64,000 nt of DNA. It comes from an uncultured Chlorobiaceae bacterium. Lineage in GTDB: Bacteria > Bacteroidota > Chlorobiia > Chlorobiales > Chlorobiaceae. The translations under genes were made by a program, and so were the position numbers. Location of the stretch: positions 1-64,000 of the forward strand of contig CAIMCD010000035.1 of NCBI GenBank assembly GCA_903839405.1, given 5' to 3'. Shown here one piece after another: positions 45,021 through 53,265 of this stretch. Numbering within the stretch: the first letter of the stretch is position 1; each line of letters begins with the position of its first letter. The notes below the pieces were generated by a model. The model was not told the origin of the DNA and did not search any database. It saw only the letters and a program-made list of their open reading frames with translations.

Positions 45021-45275
45021 ATGCACGACACCCCATACCTTGGCTATGCCGCCGGCATCATCACCACCCTCGCCTTTCTGCCCCAGGCCATCAGGATTCT
45101 CAGAACCCGCCAGACCCGCGACATCAGCCTCATCTGGGCAGTTGCCATAAACGTCGGCACCATGCTCTGGCTTCTCTACGGCATAGAGAGAGGTGATTGG
45201 CCAATGATTGGCGCCAACACCATTTCACTGCTGCTGCTCATGACCATCCTTTTCCTCAAACTACGCTACCGGTAA
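45021..45275 (+). CDS. SemiSWEET-type sugar transporter
   Basis: The 84-residue protein has three membrane helices and the PQ motif FLPQAIRILRTRQTRDISLIW that defines bacterial SemiSWEET transporters, which dimerise to move small sugars down a gradient. The second half NVGTMLWLLYGIERGDWPMIGANTISLLLL matches the family. An in-frame region upstream overlaps the end of the cytochrome gene and lacks features. No ribosome binding site is obvious before the ATG. Substrate unknown. Confidence 0.85.
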   Translation: MHDTPYLGYAAGIITTLAFLPQAIRILRTRQTRDISLIWAVAINVGTMLWLLYGIERGDWPMIGANTISLLLLMTILFLKLRYR

Positions 45276-45371
45276 GCGAGGGGGAGGTTGCACTGGAATG
45301 GAAAATCCTTTAAAATATTGTACTATCTCCTATATCCAGAGCAACCTCTATACACCACCATTTGTTTTACC

Positions 45372-46172
45372 ATGAACACTCTTCATATCGGCTTTGTAGG
45401 AACAGGCAGAATTGCCCGGGCGCTTATTGCAGGACTCAGTAACCGTCAGCATACGGTGATTTCAGGCTTTGACAAGGAACCCACCGCTCTTTCTTCCATT
45501 TCGGCCGACTATCCCGTTCAACCCTGCTTGTCGGCTGAAGAGGTTGCAAAAAAATCACAGGTCATCATTCTTGCCGTCAAACCATACCAGATTGCAGAGG
45601 TACTCGGTGAGCTGCGCCCCTCGCTCAGCTCCACACACCTCCTCATCAGCGTGGCAGCCGGAATTTCCTCAGAGTTTATCAGGAACCATGCCATCGAAGA
45701 GCTGAAAGTGATAAGGGTTATGCCCAATACTCCCGCCTTCGTGGGTGAAGGAATGACCGCAATCAGTAGGGGTAAAATGGCTTCGGATGAAGATCTGGCC
45801 GTTGCCTCAGACCTCTTCAGCGCCATAGGGAGGGTAACAACTCTTGAAGAGTCGCAGATGGATGCCGCAACTGCCCTCTCGGGAAGTGGCCCGGCCTATA
45901 TGTTCCATATTCTGGACTCTTTGGCCGAAGGCGGAGTGCAGTGTGGCTTAACGCCGAAGGAGGCCCTGCTCCTCGGTGCACAAACCATGCTCGGGGCAGC
46001 AAAAATGGTGCTTTCCAGCGAGAAAACTCCCGAAGAGCTTCGTCGGGAGGTCACCACACCAGGCGGCACAACTGAGGCCGGGCTGAGGGTTATGGATGAA
46101 AAAAATATTCGCCAGATCCTGATTGAAACCGTAGCCGCGGCGGCGACTCGCTCCAGAGAACTTATGAAATAA
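45372..46172 (+). CDS. proC: Pyrroline-5-carboxylate reductase
   Basis: ProC performs the last step of proline synthesis, reducing pyrroline-5-carboxylate with NAD(P)H. The 266-residue product has the N-terminal Rossmann motif IGFVGTGRIARAL, LISVAAGISSEFI, the VIRVMPNTPAFVGEGMTAI block and the C-terminal SGSGPAYMFHILDSLAEGG with TTPGGTTEAGL. The ATG at 45372 gives the normal family length; an upstream frame extension is not similar. Its end is followed within a few bases by the batD-like gene. Confidence 0.95.
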   Translation: MNTLHIGFVGTGRIARALIAGLSNRQHTVISGFDKEPTALSSISADYPVQPCLSAEEVAKKSQVIILAVKPYQIAEVLGELRPSLSSTHLLISVAAGISSEFIRNHAIEELKVIRVMPNTPAFVGEGMTAISRGKMASDEDLAVASDLFSAIGRVTTLEESQMDAATALSGSGPAYMFHILDSLAEGGVQCGLTPKEALLLGAQTMLGAAKMVLSSEKTPEELRREVTTPGGTTEAGLRVMDEKNIRQILIETVAAAATRSRELMK

Positions 46173-46178
46173 GTGGTT

Positions 46179-47519
46179 ATGGCAGCCTCTGCCCGTTACT
46201 GGTACCGCGTTTTTTGTCTCTTCATGATGGCGATGCTCTCACCTTTCTCCATCGCCGGAGCGACAGAAAAGCCGGAACAAAAACCCTTCCTTGCTTCCTC
46301 GATAAGCAGCACTACTCCCTTTGTAGGTCAGGAGATCCTCTTGACCTACACCCTTTACTTCCGTGATGTTGCGCCGAAAATAGTCCGCGAAAACTCCCCC
46401 TCCCTTCAGGGCCTCTGGGCAAAGGAGAGCGGGCAGGAGCGCTATATCCACAGTACGCAGGCAGAGGTTCAGGGCATAGCCTTCCGAAGGGCTGTGGTCA
46501 GGCAGTTCAGGGTGGTGCCGATAAAAAGCGGCAACTTCACGGTAGCAGGATACCGTATGCTCTGCAGTACAGCGCAGCAAAAGATGGGTGCAAATGGAGA
46601 GGAGCTGCATGAGCTGAATCAAGAGCTTACAGCACCCGGCATCACCATCTCAGCCCGTGCGCTGCCTGAACCGGTGCCAGAAGGATTTTCCGGTGCTGTC
46701 GGCACCTTTACACTGGCACTTCTGGCGGACAAACCAACCCTCAAAGTCGGAGAGCCGATTACGGTAAAGCTGGTGTTGAATGGCCAGGGAAGCCTCTTTA
46801 CCTTGGCGCTGCCCAAGCTGCACCTCCCGGAGAGCTTCCGCCAAAACCCTCCGCAAAGAACCACAACCCTGAACAAAGAGTCAGAAACCACATCAGGTTC
46901 AGTAACCGAAACCGTTGTGGCCTGGCCCCAATCGGCGGGTGAGTATCACCTTCCCGCACTCTCTCTGCTGCTCTTCAATCCTGAAACCAAGCAGTTCAGC
47001 ACCATTCATACCCAACCACTCACCTTACAGGTTGAGGCTGCCGCACACACCGCCAGAGAAAACGATGGAACCACAAAGAGTAGTGAAACCGAAAAAAACG
47101 AGACTCTTTCGCCACTCATCACCCCCACCGCAATCGCGCTCTTCCTGCTCCTGGTGGCTGGAGCAACTTTTCTCGCCTTGAAAATACACAGGAGCAACAC
47201 GAAAAAAAGCAAACTCCAGACCGGGCAACATGCGGAAGAGGGAGAATCGGCCGGAAACCTGAAACGACAACTCCTCTCCATGCTTGAAGAGTCCGGCATC
47301 AACACTCCGGGAAGCCTGACCAGAAAGGAGCTCAACCATGCGCTGCTGAAGAGTGACCTCCCGGCTGAGCTCCGCTCGGAAATCCCGGCACTGCTTGACG
47401 CACTCGATCGTCTCCTCTACTCTCCCTTTGGTGCAAAAGAGTCAAAAACCCCTGATCAAATCACGGCAAGGTGCAAGGCCCTCATGAAAACCATGAAAAG
47501 CGACATGCTCTCCCGCTGA
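46179..47519 (+). CDS. batD: BatD-like oxygen-tolerance protein
   Basis: The 446-residue protein has a signal peptide (RVFCLFMMAMLSPFSIAGA), two or three immunoglobulin-like beta domains, of which the first (STTPFVGQEILLTYTLYFRD) is characteristic of BatD, and one late membrane helix (LITPTAIALFLLLVAGATFLAL) with a basic cytoplasmic helical tail ending in EIPALLDALDRLLYSPFG. In Bacteroides, BatD partners BatA-C. The start is chosen as the ATG at 46179, just after proC. A GTG six bases before is possible. A hairpin overlaps its stop. Confidence 0.8.
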   Translation: MAASARYWYRVFCLFMMAMLSPFSIAGATEKPEQKPFLASSISSTTPFVGQEILLTYTLYFRDVAPKIVRENSPSLQGLWAKESGQERYIHSTQAEVQGIAFRRAVVRQFRVVPIKSGNFTVAGYRMLCSTAQQKMGANGEELHELNQELTAPGITISARALPEPVPEGFSGAVGTFTLALLADKPTLKVGEPITVKLVLNGQGSLFTLALPKLHLPESFRQNPPQRTTTLNKESETTSGSVTETVVAWPQSAGEYHLPALSLLLFNPETKQFSTIHTQPLTLQVEAAAHTARENDGTTKSSETEKNETLSPLITPTAIALFLLLVAGATFLALKIHRSNTKKSKLQTGQHAEEGESAGNLKRQLLSMLEESGINTPGSLTRKELNHALLKSDLPAELRSEIPALLDALDRLLYSPFGAKESKTPDQITARCKALMKTMKSDMLSR

Positions 47520-47529
47520 AAGAGAGCAT
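47503..47529. terminator. Hairpin between batD and moeA (convergent)
   Basis: CATGCTCTC (47503-47511) pairs with GAGAGCATG (47521-47529) around a loop that contains the batD stop codon. It separates convergent genes batD (plus) and moeA (minus, stop at 47540). There is no T-run on either strand. Confidence 0.5.
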
Positions 47530-47539
47530 GGCCAATACT

Positions 47540-48766
47540 TTACAGGAAGCCTGACCAGGGAAAGAGTGTGCAGAGTATCTCCGAACCGGCAGGAAGCGGC
47601 TCCCGAGAGGGTTCGGCTTCAAGCAGAGCGTTTGAGCCGATGAGCGAGGTAAGCATATGGGATTCAACCTGTTCTGATATCCTGCACCGCAGACGCCCCT
47701 CTTCAGGGTAGAGATGACCGGGAAGAAAACGGTAACGCTTTTTATCGGAAGGAAATGGTTCAGCAAGTATTGCCCGGAGTTTGGCTGGAGCCGCTCTCCC
47801 CTGAAGGGCTGAGAGAGCCGGAATGCAATACTCCACAAAACAGACCAGGGCCGAAACCGGACTGCCTGGCAGGGAAAAAACCGGAATACCGCTTTCGCTG
47901 CAACCGAAGTAGAGCGGTTTGCCGGGCTTTTGGGCAACACTCCAGAACTTCTTTTGCACACCAAGTACCGCAAGTTCCTGCTGAACAAAGTCATACGCTC
48001 CGGTAGAGATTCCTCCCACGGTAATGAGCAGATCGCACGCCTCAAGCAACCCGACAAGTTCGGCATGCAAGGAGTCGCGGGTGTCTGGTGCAGCAGAAAG
48101 AGCGACCGGCTCTATACCAACTGAACGGCAGGCCGCTTCAAGCATAAAAAGGTTACTGTTATAAATCTCGGCTCCCGAAACCGCTTCACCGGGCATACGA
48201 AGTTCATCGCCCACGGTAAGCATGGCAACACGGGGTTTACGGTATACTTCGGCGGACGACAAACCGAATGAGGCAAGCAGTGCAATTTCAGGGAGAGAGA
48301 GTATGTCGCCTTTATGAAGGAGCACCTCCCCCGGCTTCACCTCCTCGCCGCTGTGGCGGACATTCGCCCCCTTTTGCACGGGGCGGTAGATCTCAACAAA
48401 TGCCGAACCAAAACCACTGGTATTTTCAAACGCCACAACAGTATCGGCCCCTTCCGGCAACGGTGCCCCGGTCATGATCTCGGCAGAGCAGCCAGAAACA
48501 ACCCGCATGGTTGAGGAGCGACCGGCGGGAATGATCTGGGTGACATGCAGCAACACCGGAGAGTCAACCGAAGCATGGCTGATATCATCCCACCGCACGG
48601 CAAAACCATCCATTGCGGCATTGGTGAAACGCGGCAAGGCAAACGGAGCCTCCACATCACGGGCAAGCACCATGCCCTGAAGATGACGAAGCAACTGCTC
48701 CTCAATTCCTGGTGCGGGAAGCGATTCCTGAATGAGGCGGTGGGCCTCCTGAACGGTTATCATCAT
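47540..48766 (-). CDS. moeA: Molybdopterin molybdenumtransferase MoeA
   Basis: MoeA inserts molybdenum into adenylylated molybdopterin. The 408-residue product has RFTNAAMDGFAVRWDDI, the metal/phosphate motif GAPLPEGADTVVAFE, GDELRMPGEAVSGAEIYNSN and, in the MPT-binding domain, LITVGGISTGAYDFVQ and SLPGSPVSAL. It is full length with a C-terminal beta-barrel domain. The start is one of two adjacent ATGs (48766, 48763). Only a hypothetical gene precedes it; other mo-genes are not in the window. Confidence 0.95.
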   Translation of the reverse strand: MMITVQEAHRLIQESLPAPGIEEQLLRHLQGMVLARDVEAPFALPRFTNAAMDGFAVRWDDISHASVDSPVLLHVTQIIPAGRSSTMRVVSGCSAEIMTGAPLPEGADTVVAFENTSGFGSAFVEIYRPVQKGANVRHSGEEVKPGEVLLHKGDILSLPEIALLASFGLSSAEVYRKPRVAMLTVGDELRMPGEAVSGAEIYNSNLFMLEAACRSVGIEPVALSAAPDTRDSLHAELVGLLEACDLLITVGGISTGAYDFVQQELAVLGVQKKFWSVAQKPGKPLYFGCSESGIPVFSLPGSPVSALVCFVEYCIPALSALQGRAAPAKLRAILAEPFPSDKKRYRFLPGHLYPEEGRLRCRISEQVESHMLTSLIGSNALLEAEPSREPLPAGSEILCTLFPWSGFL

Positions 48767-48777
48767 GAGTGACGCTC

Positions 48778-49293
48778 TTATTGAACCACAATCCAGTGCT
48801 TGAACCCTTCAAAAATCTTGTCGAACACCCCTTCATCACGACTTGCTGAGAGAGCGCCCCCGTGGCTCTCATGACCGACAAGGGTAAAATAAATGGCCTT
48901 GTCGTAAAAGTAGTTCAACTGATGGGAAAATTCGATGGCACGGTTCAGGTCGATCCCTTCGGTAATAATGCCTTCATCAAGAATGTAGTTCCAGAGCAGA
49001 TCCCGTTCAAGCATAAGCGAATAGACCATCTCTGCGGCCTTGATGCCCGATTTCGCCCACTGCAGACCAATGTCACAGAACTCTTGGGCAATATCCCGGT
49101 CGCGCCCCTCGTTTTTGCCAACCCACTCGCCAAGCTTTCTGAAGCGGCTGTAGACACTGTCATGAAGAATCTCCCGGGAGAGCTTGCCATATCCCGCAGT
49201 CAGGGAGTTGGATCGGACACTCTCGACCCACAGCAGGGAGAGGGATTCCGCATGGTCTTCAACAAGACGGATGAAGCGATTGATAAGCAGCAT
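48778..49293 (-). CDS. Helical protein, possibly RsbRD N-terminal-like
   Basis: This 171-residue protein is all-helical by eye, acidic, with segments LWVESVRSNSLTAGYGKLSREIL, YSRFRKLGEWVGKN and MVYSLMLERDLLWNYILDEG. The pattern of helices recalls the N-terminal (non-STAS) domain of RsbRD-type stress proteins, but this is a weak impression. There is no signal peptide or membrane helix. It ends 11 bases before moeA, so the two are co-transcribed, though a molybdenum link is not shown. Confidence 0.5.
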   Translation of the reverse strand: MLLINRFIRLVEDHAESLSLLWVESVRSNSLTAGYGKLSREILHDSVYSRFRKLGEWVGKNEGRDRDIAQEFCDIGLQWAKSGIKAAEMVYSLMLERDLLWNYILDEGIITEGIDLNRAIEFSHQLNYFYDKAIYFTLVGHESHGGALSASRDEGVFDKIFEGFKHWIVVQ

Positions 49294-49451
49294 GGTAAAG
49301 AAGATTTATAATCAATGGAGTTCTTCACTACCGTAAAATTACAAATCTTCTTCAAAGAGTACAAAGAAAACCGCATACTCCCACTTCTCCTCCAACTGAA
49401 CGGAGGAGAGGACAGTGCTGGTGACGGAAGAGCACTCTCGGCCAAAGCCGC

Positions 49452-49781
49452 TTATGCGCTACGCTTGCCGGAAGTAAAGCGGGAAACCTTGGACGGCGGC
49501 TTCCTTTTCGGTTTTCTTTTCTGCAGTTTGTTTCCGTCGGCACTTTTCGCAACGGAATAGATACCCGGACCGTTCACACCAAAAAGGTCTGAACCGCTCT
49601 GATTTCTGCTTTTGTTAAACCGGTTTTTGCGATACTTCTTTTCAAGGTCAGCGTACGGACTGGGCGGGTCTGGAGAGGTATTGTGGTTATTAAAATTCGG
49701 TTCGTCAATGACCTCATCTTCATCATCCAAAACCACGTCGGGATGAACGTTTTTAAGCAACTTTTTTCTGTTTATGTTCAC
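49452..49781 (-). CDS. Hypothetical basic protein
   Basis: This 109-residue protein starts at a GTG. It has an acidic N-terminal part (VVLDDEDEVIDEPNFNNHN) and a strongly basic C-terminus (KLQKRKPKRKPPSKVSRFTS), which suggests nucleic-acid binding. No family is recognised and no clear ribosome binding site is seen. It stands alone on the minus strand. I rate it as a probable but unproven gene. Confidence 0.4.
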   Translation of the reverse strand: MNINRKKLLKNVHPDVVLDDEDEVIDEPNFNNHNTSPDPPSPYADLEKKYRKNRFNKSRNQSGSDLFGVNGPGIYSVAKSADGNKLQKRKPKRKPPSKVSRFTSGKRSA

Positions 49782-49904
49782 GAATCGCGAGCATTCTTAT
49801 TTACTCAGGATTATTACTGAAGGGAATTTAATTTACAATTTTAGCAGCAAAATGCAAGCGCTACCGTTATTGATTTGCTGCATAGGAAGTTTCATGGAAA
49901 GTTT

Positions 49905-49934
49905 TTGCATTGTTTGTTGCCAGTTAAGTATTAA
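49905..49934 (+). promoter_or_regulatory. Candidate promoter of the Pmp3-like gene
   Basis: TTGCAT (49905-49910) and TATTAA (49929-49934) are separated by 18 bases. They lie about 40 bases before the Pmp3-like ATG. Both hexamers fit sigma-70 moderately well. Confidence 0.45.
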
Positions 49935-49974
49935 ATTTTAAAAACTTCATAACAAATAAACCGGAGCACTATCA

Positions 49975-50145
49975 ATGGACATTCGCCGCTGGATTCTGGC
50001 TTTTCTTCTTCCTCCTGCCGCAGTCATGAACAAGGAAGCCGGCACCATCATGCTGACCGGACTGCTTACGCTGCTTGGCTGGGCACCGGGTGTTGTTGCC
50101 GCACTCTTCATGATCATCCAGGAAAAGCGCAAAACAGTCGCCTGA
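49975..50145 (+). CDS. Pmp3/YqaE-like small membrane protein
   Basis: This 56-residue gene reads MDIRRWILAFLLPPAAVMN at its start and TLLGWAPGVVAALFMI near its end: two hydrophobic helices separated by a glycine-rich turn, with the P-A...TLLGW.PG pattern of the Pmp3/YqaE family of stress-linked membrane peptides. GGAG lies eight bases before the ATG. In other organisms these peptides respond to salt or cold and affect membrane potential. It precedes the uspA region on the same strand, in line with a stress role. Confidence 0.78.
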   Translation: MDIRRWILAFLLPPAAVMNKEAGTIMLTGLLTLLGWAPGVVAALFMIIQEKRKTVA

Positions 50146-50179
50146 TAGTTTTTTTCGAGGGATCCACTGCACCTCTTTT

Positions 50180-50299
50180 CTCTCTTGCAATCGCAGCCCT
50201 GCAGATTAACCGTTTTCAGGAGAAGAGAGAATTCTCTCTTTGGTTGCCTCCTTGCGGCAGAAGTGCCGCAGGCTTCAGGGCTTTGGATTGCAAAGAGAG
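50180..50299 (+). repeat. Nested multi-stem palindromic element
   Basis: Four nested pairs are seen. Outer arms CTCTCTTGCAATC (50180-50192) and GATTGCAAAGAGAG (50286-50299), and AGCCCTG (50195-50201) with CAGGGCT (50276-50282), form a closing stem. Inside are a perfect 18-base palindrome AAGAGAGAA/TTCTCTCTT (50223-50240) and a stem CCTTGCGGCA/TGCCGCAGG (about 50249-50272). This looks like a structured RNA or a small inverted-repeat (MITE-like) element between the Pmp3-like gene and uspA. Confidence 0.6.
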
Positions 50300-50329
50300 A
50301 GGCAATAACAACTCTCCGGAGCAAACACT

Positions 50330-50416
50330 ATGGAGAAGACACTGTTTCACCCTGTTGAAATCGCATTCTGCGGCTATTACAAGCATGGCTGCCATCAAAA
50401 AGTAAGCCACTCATGA
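50330..50416 (+). CDS. 28-residue ORF translationally coupled to uspA
   Basis: ATG at 50330 has GGAG eight bases upstream. The 28-codon reading gives MEKTLFHPVEIAFCGYYKHG, then C-H-Q-K and a short tail, and its TGA overlaps the uspA ATG as ATGA. uspA itself lacks a strong ribosome binding site, so translation of this ORF probably feeds uspA. The two cysteines and histidines in CGYYKHGCH could bind metal, but this is speculative. No homologue is recognised. Confidence 0.5.
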   Translation: MEKTLFHPVEIAFCGYYKHGCHQKVSHS

Positions 50417-50859
50417 AACTGCTCGTTGCTATCGACCTCTCGGAACAATCCCGAAAAATCATCGACGAAGCCCAAAAGCTTGCCAAACGCCTGCAGGCAA
50501 CGGTCGTGCTGCTCCATGTCATTGCGCCCGCCTCACCCGCCATTGAGCTGCCATCAGATGAAGAGATAGTGCATTTGCCGGATATAGAGCCGGATGATGA
50601 GGGAGGCCGAGAGTCGATACAACTGCAGAGCTTGGCAAAACAACTGCAGGAAGATGGGATCGAGACCTCCGTCGCCATCGTGCACCATGAGGAGGCTCTG
50701 GCAATTATCGGTGAAAGTGAGAAACAGCAGGCTGACCTGATCATGCTTGGTTCCCACGGACACGGGGCGCTCTTCCATCTGCTTGTCGGCAGCGTTTCTG
50801 AAGGGGTTATCCGGCGCTCCACCTGCCCGGTCATTATTGTGCCGTTAAAGAGGCCTTGA
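50413..50859 (+). CDS. Universal stress protein, UspA family
   Basis: The 148-residue protein has the UspA fold: MKLLVAIDLSEQSRKIIDEA at the N-terminus and the ATP-binding motif G-2x-G-9x-G(S/T) at GSHGHGALFHLLVGS, followed by VIRRSTCPVIIV. It is therefore the ATP-binding type. It overlaps the upstream 28-codon ORF by four bases and the metal ABC permease gene by 26 bases tail to tail. Its role is general stress or metabolic adaptation; no specific signal is apparent. Confidence 0.92.
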   Translation: MKLLVAIDLSEQSRKIIDEAQKLAKRLQATVVLLHVIAPASPAIELPSDEEIVHLPDIEPDDEGGRESIQLQSLAKQLQEDGIETSVAIVHHEEALAIIGESEKQQADLIMLGSHGHGALFHLLVGSVSEGVIRRSTCPVIIVPLKRP

Positions 50860-51655
50860 CAAAGCGCACCAGATGCACCAGAAAAAAGACAAGGCCCGAA
50901 ACAACAATAATCGTGGCTCCGGAGGCAAGATCAAAGAGGCAGGAGAGCCAGAGCCCCGAGAGGCTGAAGAGAGCTGAAAGCACCACCGAAAGCACCATCA
51001 TACCCGGCAGGGTACGGCTGAAGAGGCGGGCAATGGCCGCAGGAATGGTCAGGAGAGCGATCACCATCACAATGCCCACAACCCGCATCATGATCACAAC
51101 GGTCAGGGCAATCAAGCAGAGCAGCAGCAGGTAGAGGAGGGTGGTCTTCACGCCCGAAACAAGCGCATACTCCTCGTCAAACGAAAGGGCCAGAAACTCC
51201 TTGCTGAGCAGCCAGACCACGAGCACAATCACCAGATCCAGCAACACAATCATCCAAAGATCCGAGGTCGGTACGGTCAGGATATTGCCAAAGAGATAGC
51301 TGAAGAGGTCAGGAGCATAGCCGGGTTTAAGTCCGATAAAAATAACCCCGACGGCCATGCCGATCGCCCAGAAGGTGCCGATGGCGGTATCTTCTGCCAC
51401 ATTGCCCTTTTTACTCAAGAGGCCGATACCAAGTGCCGCAAGAAGCGAGAAAGGAATAACGCCAAGGAGTGGATTGATGCCGAGGTAGTAGCCAAGCCCG
51501 ATGCCGCCAAATGCGGTATGAGCGATACCGCCGCTGATAAAGCCAATCCTCTTGACCACAACATAGGTGCCGATAATGCCGCAAGCTACGCTGGAAAGCA
51601 GCGCGGCAAGCAGCGCATTACGCATAAAATCGAAAGCAAAAATCTCGGGAAACAT
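50834..51655 (-). CDS. Metal ABC transporter permease (ZnuB/MntB family)
   Basis: The 273-residue protein has about eight membrane helices and matches the ABC-3 family of zinc/manganese permeases: NALLAALLSSVACGIIGTYVVVKRIGFISGGIAHTAFGGIGLGY is characteristic, as is MMRVVGIVMVIALLTIPAAIARLFS. It is the last gene of the fur-like/znuA-C-B operon. Its end overlaps the end of the convergent uspA gene. The metal (Zn, Mn or Fe) is not certain; the Fur-family regulator in the operon suggests Zn. Confidence 0.9.
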   Translation of the reverse strand: MFPEIFAFDFMRNALLAALLSSVACGIIGTYVVVKRIGFISGGIAHTAFGGIGLGYYLGINPLLGVIPFSLLAALGIGLLSKKGNVAEDTAIGTFWAIGMAVGVIFIGLKPGYAPDLFSYLFGNILTVPTSDLWMIVLLDLVIVLVVWLLSKEFLALSFDEEYALVSGVKTTLLYLLLLCLIALTVVIMMRVVGIVMVIALLTIPAAIARLFSRTLPGMMVLSVVLSALFSLSGLWLSCLFDLASGATIIVVSGLVFFLVHLVRFVKASLTAQ

Positions 51656-51682
51656 GGCATTACCTTTCGGGTTTGGTTCGAT

Positions 51683-52387
51683 TTACAAGGAGTTTGGAAA
51701 CAAAGCTCCCTCCGGCCGATAAACCGAAGAGAGATCGTGGCGCTCCAGCGTGACATTCAGCTCAACAATGCTCTCGACATAACGACTTATGGTTGAGGTA
51801 TCGTGGCTGACCAGAATAATGGTGAGCTTTTTTTTCAGCCGCTCCAGCAGATCGTAGATCGAGCTTTTCATTTGGGGATCAATGCTGGCCGTTGGTTCAT
51901 CGAGCAGCAGCAACTCCGGCTCTCCGGCAAGAGCGCGGGCAATGAGGGCCCGCTGCAGCTCCCCTCCGGAGAGCGAACCGATACGGTGCTCGCTGAGTCG
52001 CTCCAGACCGGCGAGCTGCATCGCCTCATCACTTTTCTGGCGATCAAGCGGGTTATAGTGCTGAAACAGTTTTTTTTTCGATAGCCGACCCATCATCACC
52101 AGGTCGCGCACGCTGATGGGAAACTCCCGGTCAAAAAACAACCGTTGCGGTACATAGCCAATACGCCCCGGTGAACGGCCCGGCGGCAAGCCAAAAACAC
52201 GCACGCTGCCCGACGAAGGGCTCTGAAGCCCCAGAATTGTCCGAAGAAAGGTTGTCTTGCCTCCGCCATTAGGACCGATGATGCCTAAAAAATCCCCCTC
52301 CAAAACCTGCAGTGTCACCCCCTCAAGCACCTTCATACCACCAAGGGTGACTGAAAGCTGCTCACATTGAACAAGTACACTCTTCAT
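51683..52387 (-). CDS. Metal ABC transporter ATP-binding protein (ZnuC-like)
   Basis: The 234-residue ATPase has Walker A GPNGGGKTTFLR, the signature LSGGELQRALIARAL and Walker B LLLLDEPTASID, with the H-loop in LVSHD. It is a short single-domain ATPase of the zinc/manganese ABC family. Its ATG overlaps the substrate-binding gene stop as ATGA, and the permease gene follows 27 bases later. With these it forms a complete importer. Confidence 0.92.
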   Translation of the reverse strand: MKSVLVQCEQLSVTLGGMKVLEGVTLQVLEGDFLGIIGPNGGGKTTFLRTILGLQSPSSGSVRVFGLPPGRSPGRIGYVPQRLFFDREFPISVRDLVMMGRLSKKKLFQHYNPLDRQKSDEAMQLAGLERLSEHRIGSLSGGELQRALIARALAGEPELLLLDEPTASIDPQMKSSIYDLLERLKKKLTIILVSHDTSTISRYVESIVELNVTLERHDLSSVYRPEGALFPNSL

Positions 52388-53265
52388 TGCATGGATTCAA
52401 GAAAGGTTGAAGTTGCACGCCGGAGATTGTGTTGATAATCGGAAGCCAGCGGATCGACACTCCGGGTTATACCGCCGATCTCCCTTGCAATAGCCTCGGC
52501 CTGGGAGGCATTGAACTGGGGCGAGAGCAGCACCACCCGGATGTGGTTTGTTTGGGCTTTTTCAATCACCCGCTGCATTTGCTTGGGGGTGAGCGTCTTG
52601 CCCTCCTCTTCGGCCGCAATTTGTTCGAGAGCGTAGGCATGGGCATAATATCCCCATGCCGGATGGAACACCAGAAATCGACGGTTCTTCAACGGAGCAA
52701 GCTTTGAGCGAATCTCCCGGTCAAGCGCCTGCAGCTCGGCCACAAGCGCTCCAGCGTTCGCCCGGTACTCCTCCTGGTGCTGCGGGTCAACCGCCACAAG
52801 CGCCGCTTCAACGTTGCGTGCAATAATAATACCGTTCAGCGGAGAGAGCCAGTAGTGCGGATCATAACGACCGTGATGAAGGGCATCCTCTTCATCTTTC
52901 ATGGGAAGCAGAGTGATATGCTCAACCCCGTTACACACCTTCAGGGCGGGGTTAAGCGATAAAAAGCGCTGCATCCAGTTAAGCTCAAACTCCACCCCGG
53001 AGCCCGCCTTGATAAAGAGAGCTGCATCGGCAAGCCGCGCCATCTGCCGGGGCCTGGGTTCATAACTATGCGGGTTTCCGCCCGGCGGCACCATCACGGA
53101 GAGGGCCACCCTCCTGCCACCAATCCGTTCGGCAAAGTAAGAGAGCGGTGCAATCGAGGCAACAACCTGCAGCTTATGCGTCTGCCTCTCCTCGGTGCAT
53201 CCGCAAAAGAAAAAAAGCAGCAAGAGAAGCTGAACCCTGAAAAGCCGCGAGAGAGTCTTGTTCAT
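52384..53265 (-). CDS. Metal ABC transporter substrate-binding lipoprotein (ZnuA-like)
   Basis: The 293-residue protein has a lipoprotein signal (MNKTLSRLFRVQLLLLLFFF followed by C-G-C), and a cluster A-I binding-protein fold with VVASIAPLSYFAERIGG, PPGGNPHSYEPRPRQMARL and HPAWGYYAHAYALEQIA, whose histidines likely coordinate the metal. The long histidine-rich loop of E. coli ZnuA is absent, and only short HH motifs occur (LHHGRYDPHYWLSP). The start overlaps the stop of the Fur-family gene as ATGA. Zinc or manganese is plausible. Confidence 0.9.
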   Translation of the reverse strand: MNKTLSRLFRVQLLLLLFFFCGCTEERQTHKLQVVASIAPLSYFAERIGGRRVALSVMVPPGGNPHSYEPRPRQMARLADAALFIKAGSGVEFELNWMQRFLSLNPALKVCNGVEHITLLPMKDEEDALHHGRYDPHYWLSPLNGIIIARNVEAALVAVDPQHQEEYRANAGALVAELQALDREIRSKLAPLKNRRFLVFHPAWGYYAHAYALEQIAAEEEGKTLTPKQMQRVIEKAQTNHIRVVLLSPQFNASQAEAIAREIGGITRSVDPLASDYQHNLRRATSTFLESMQ

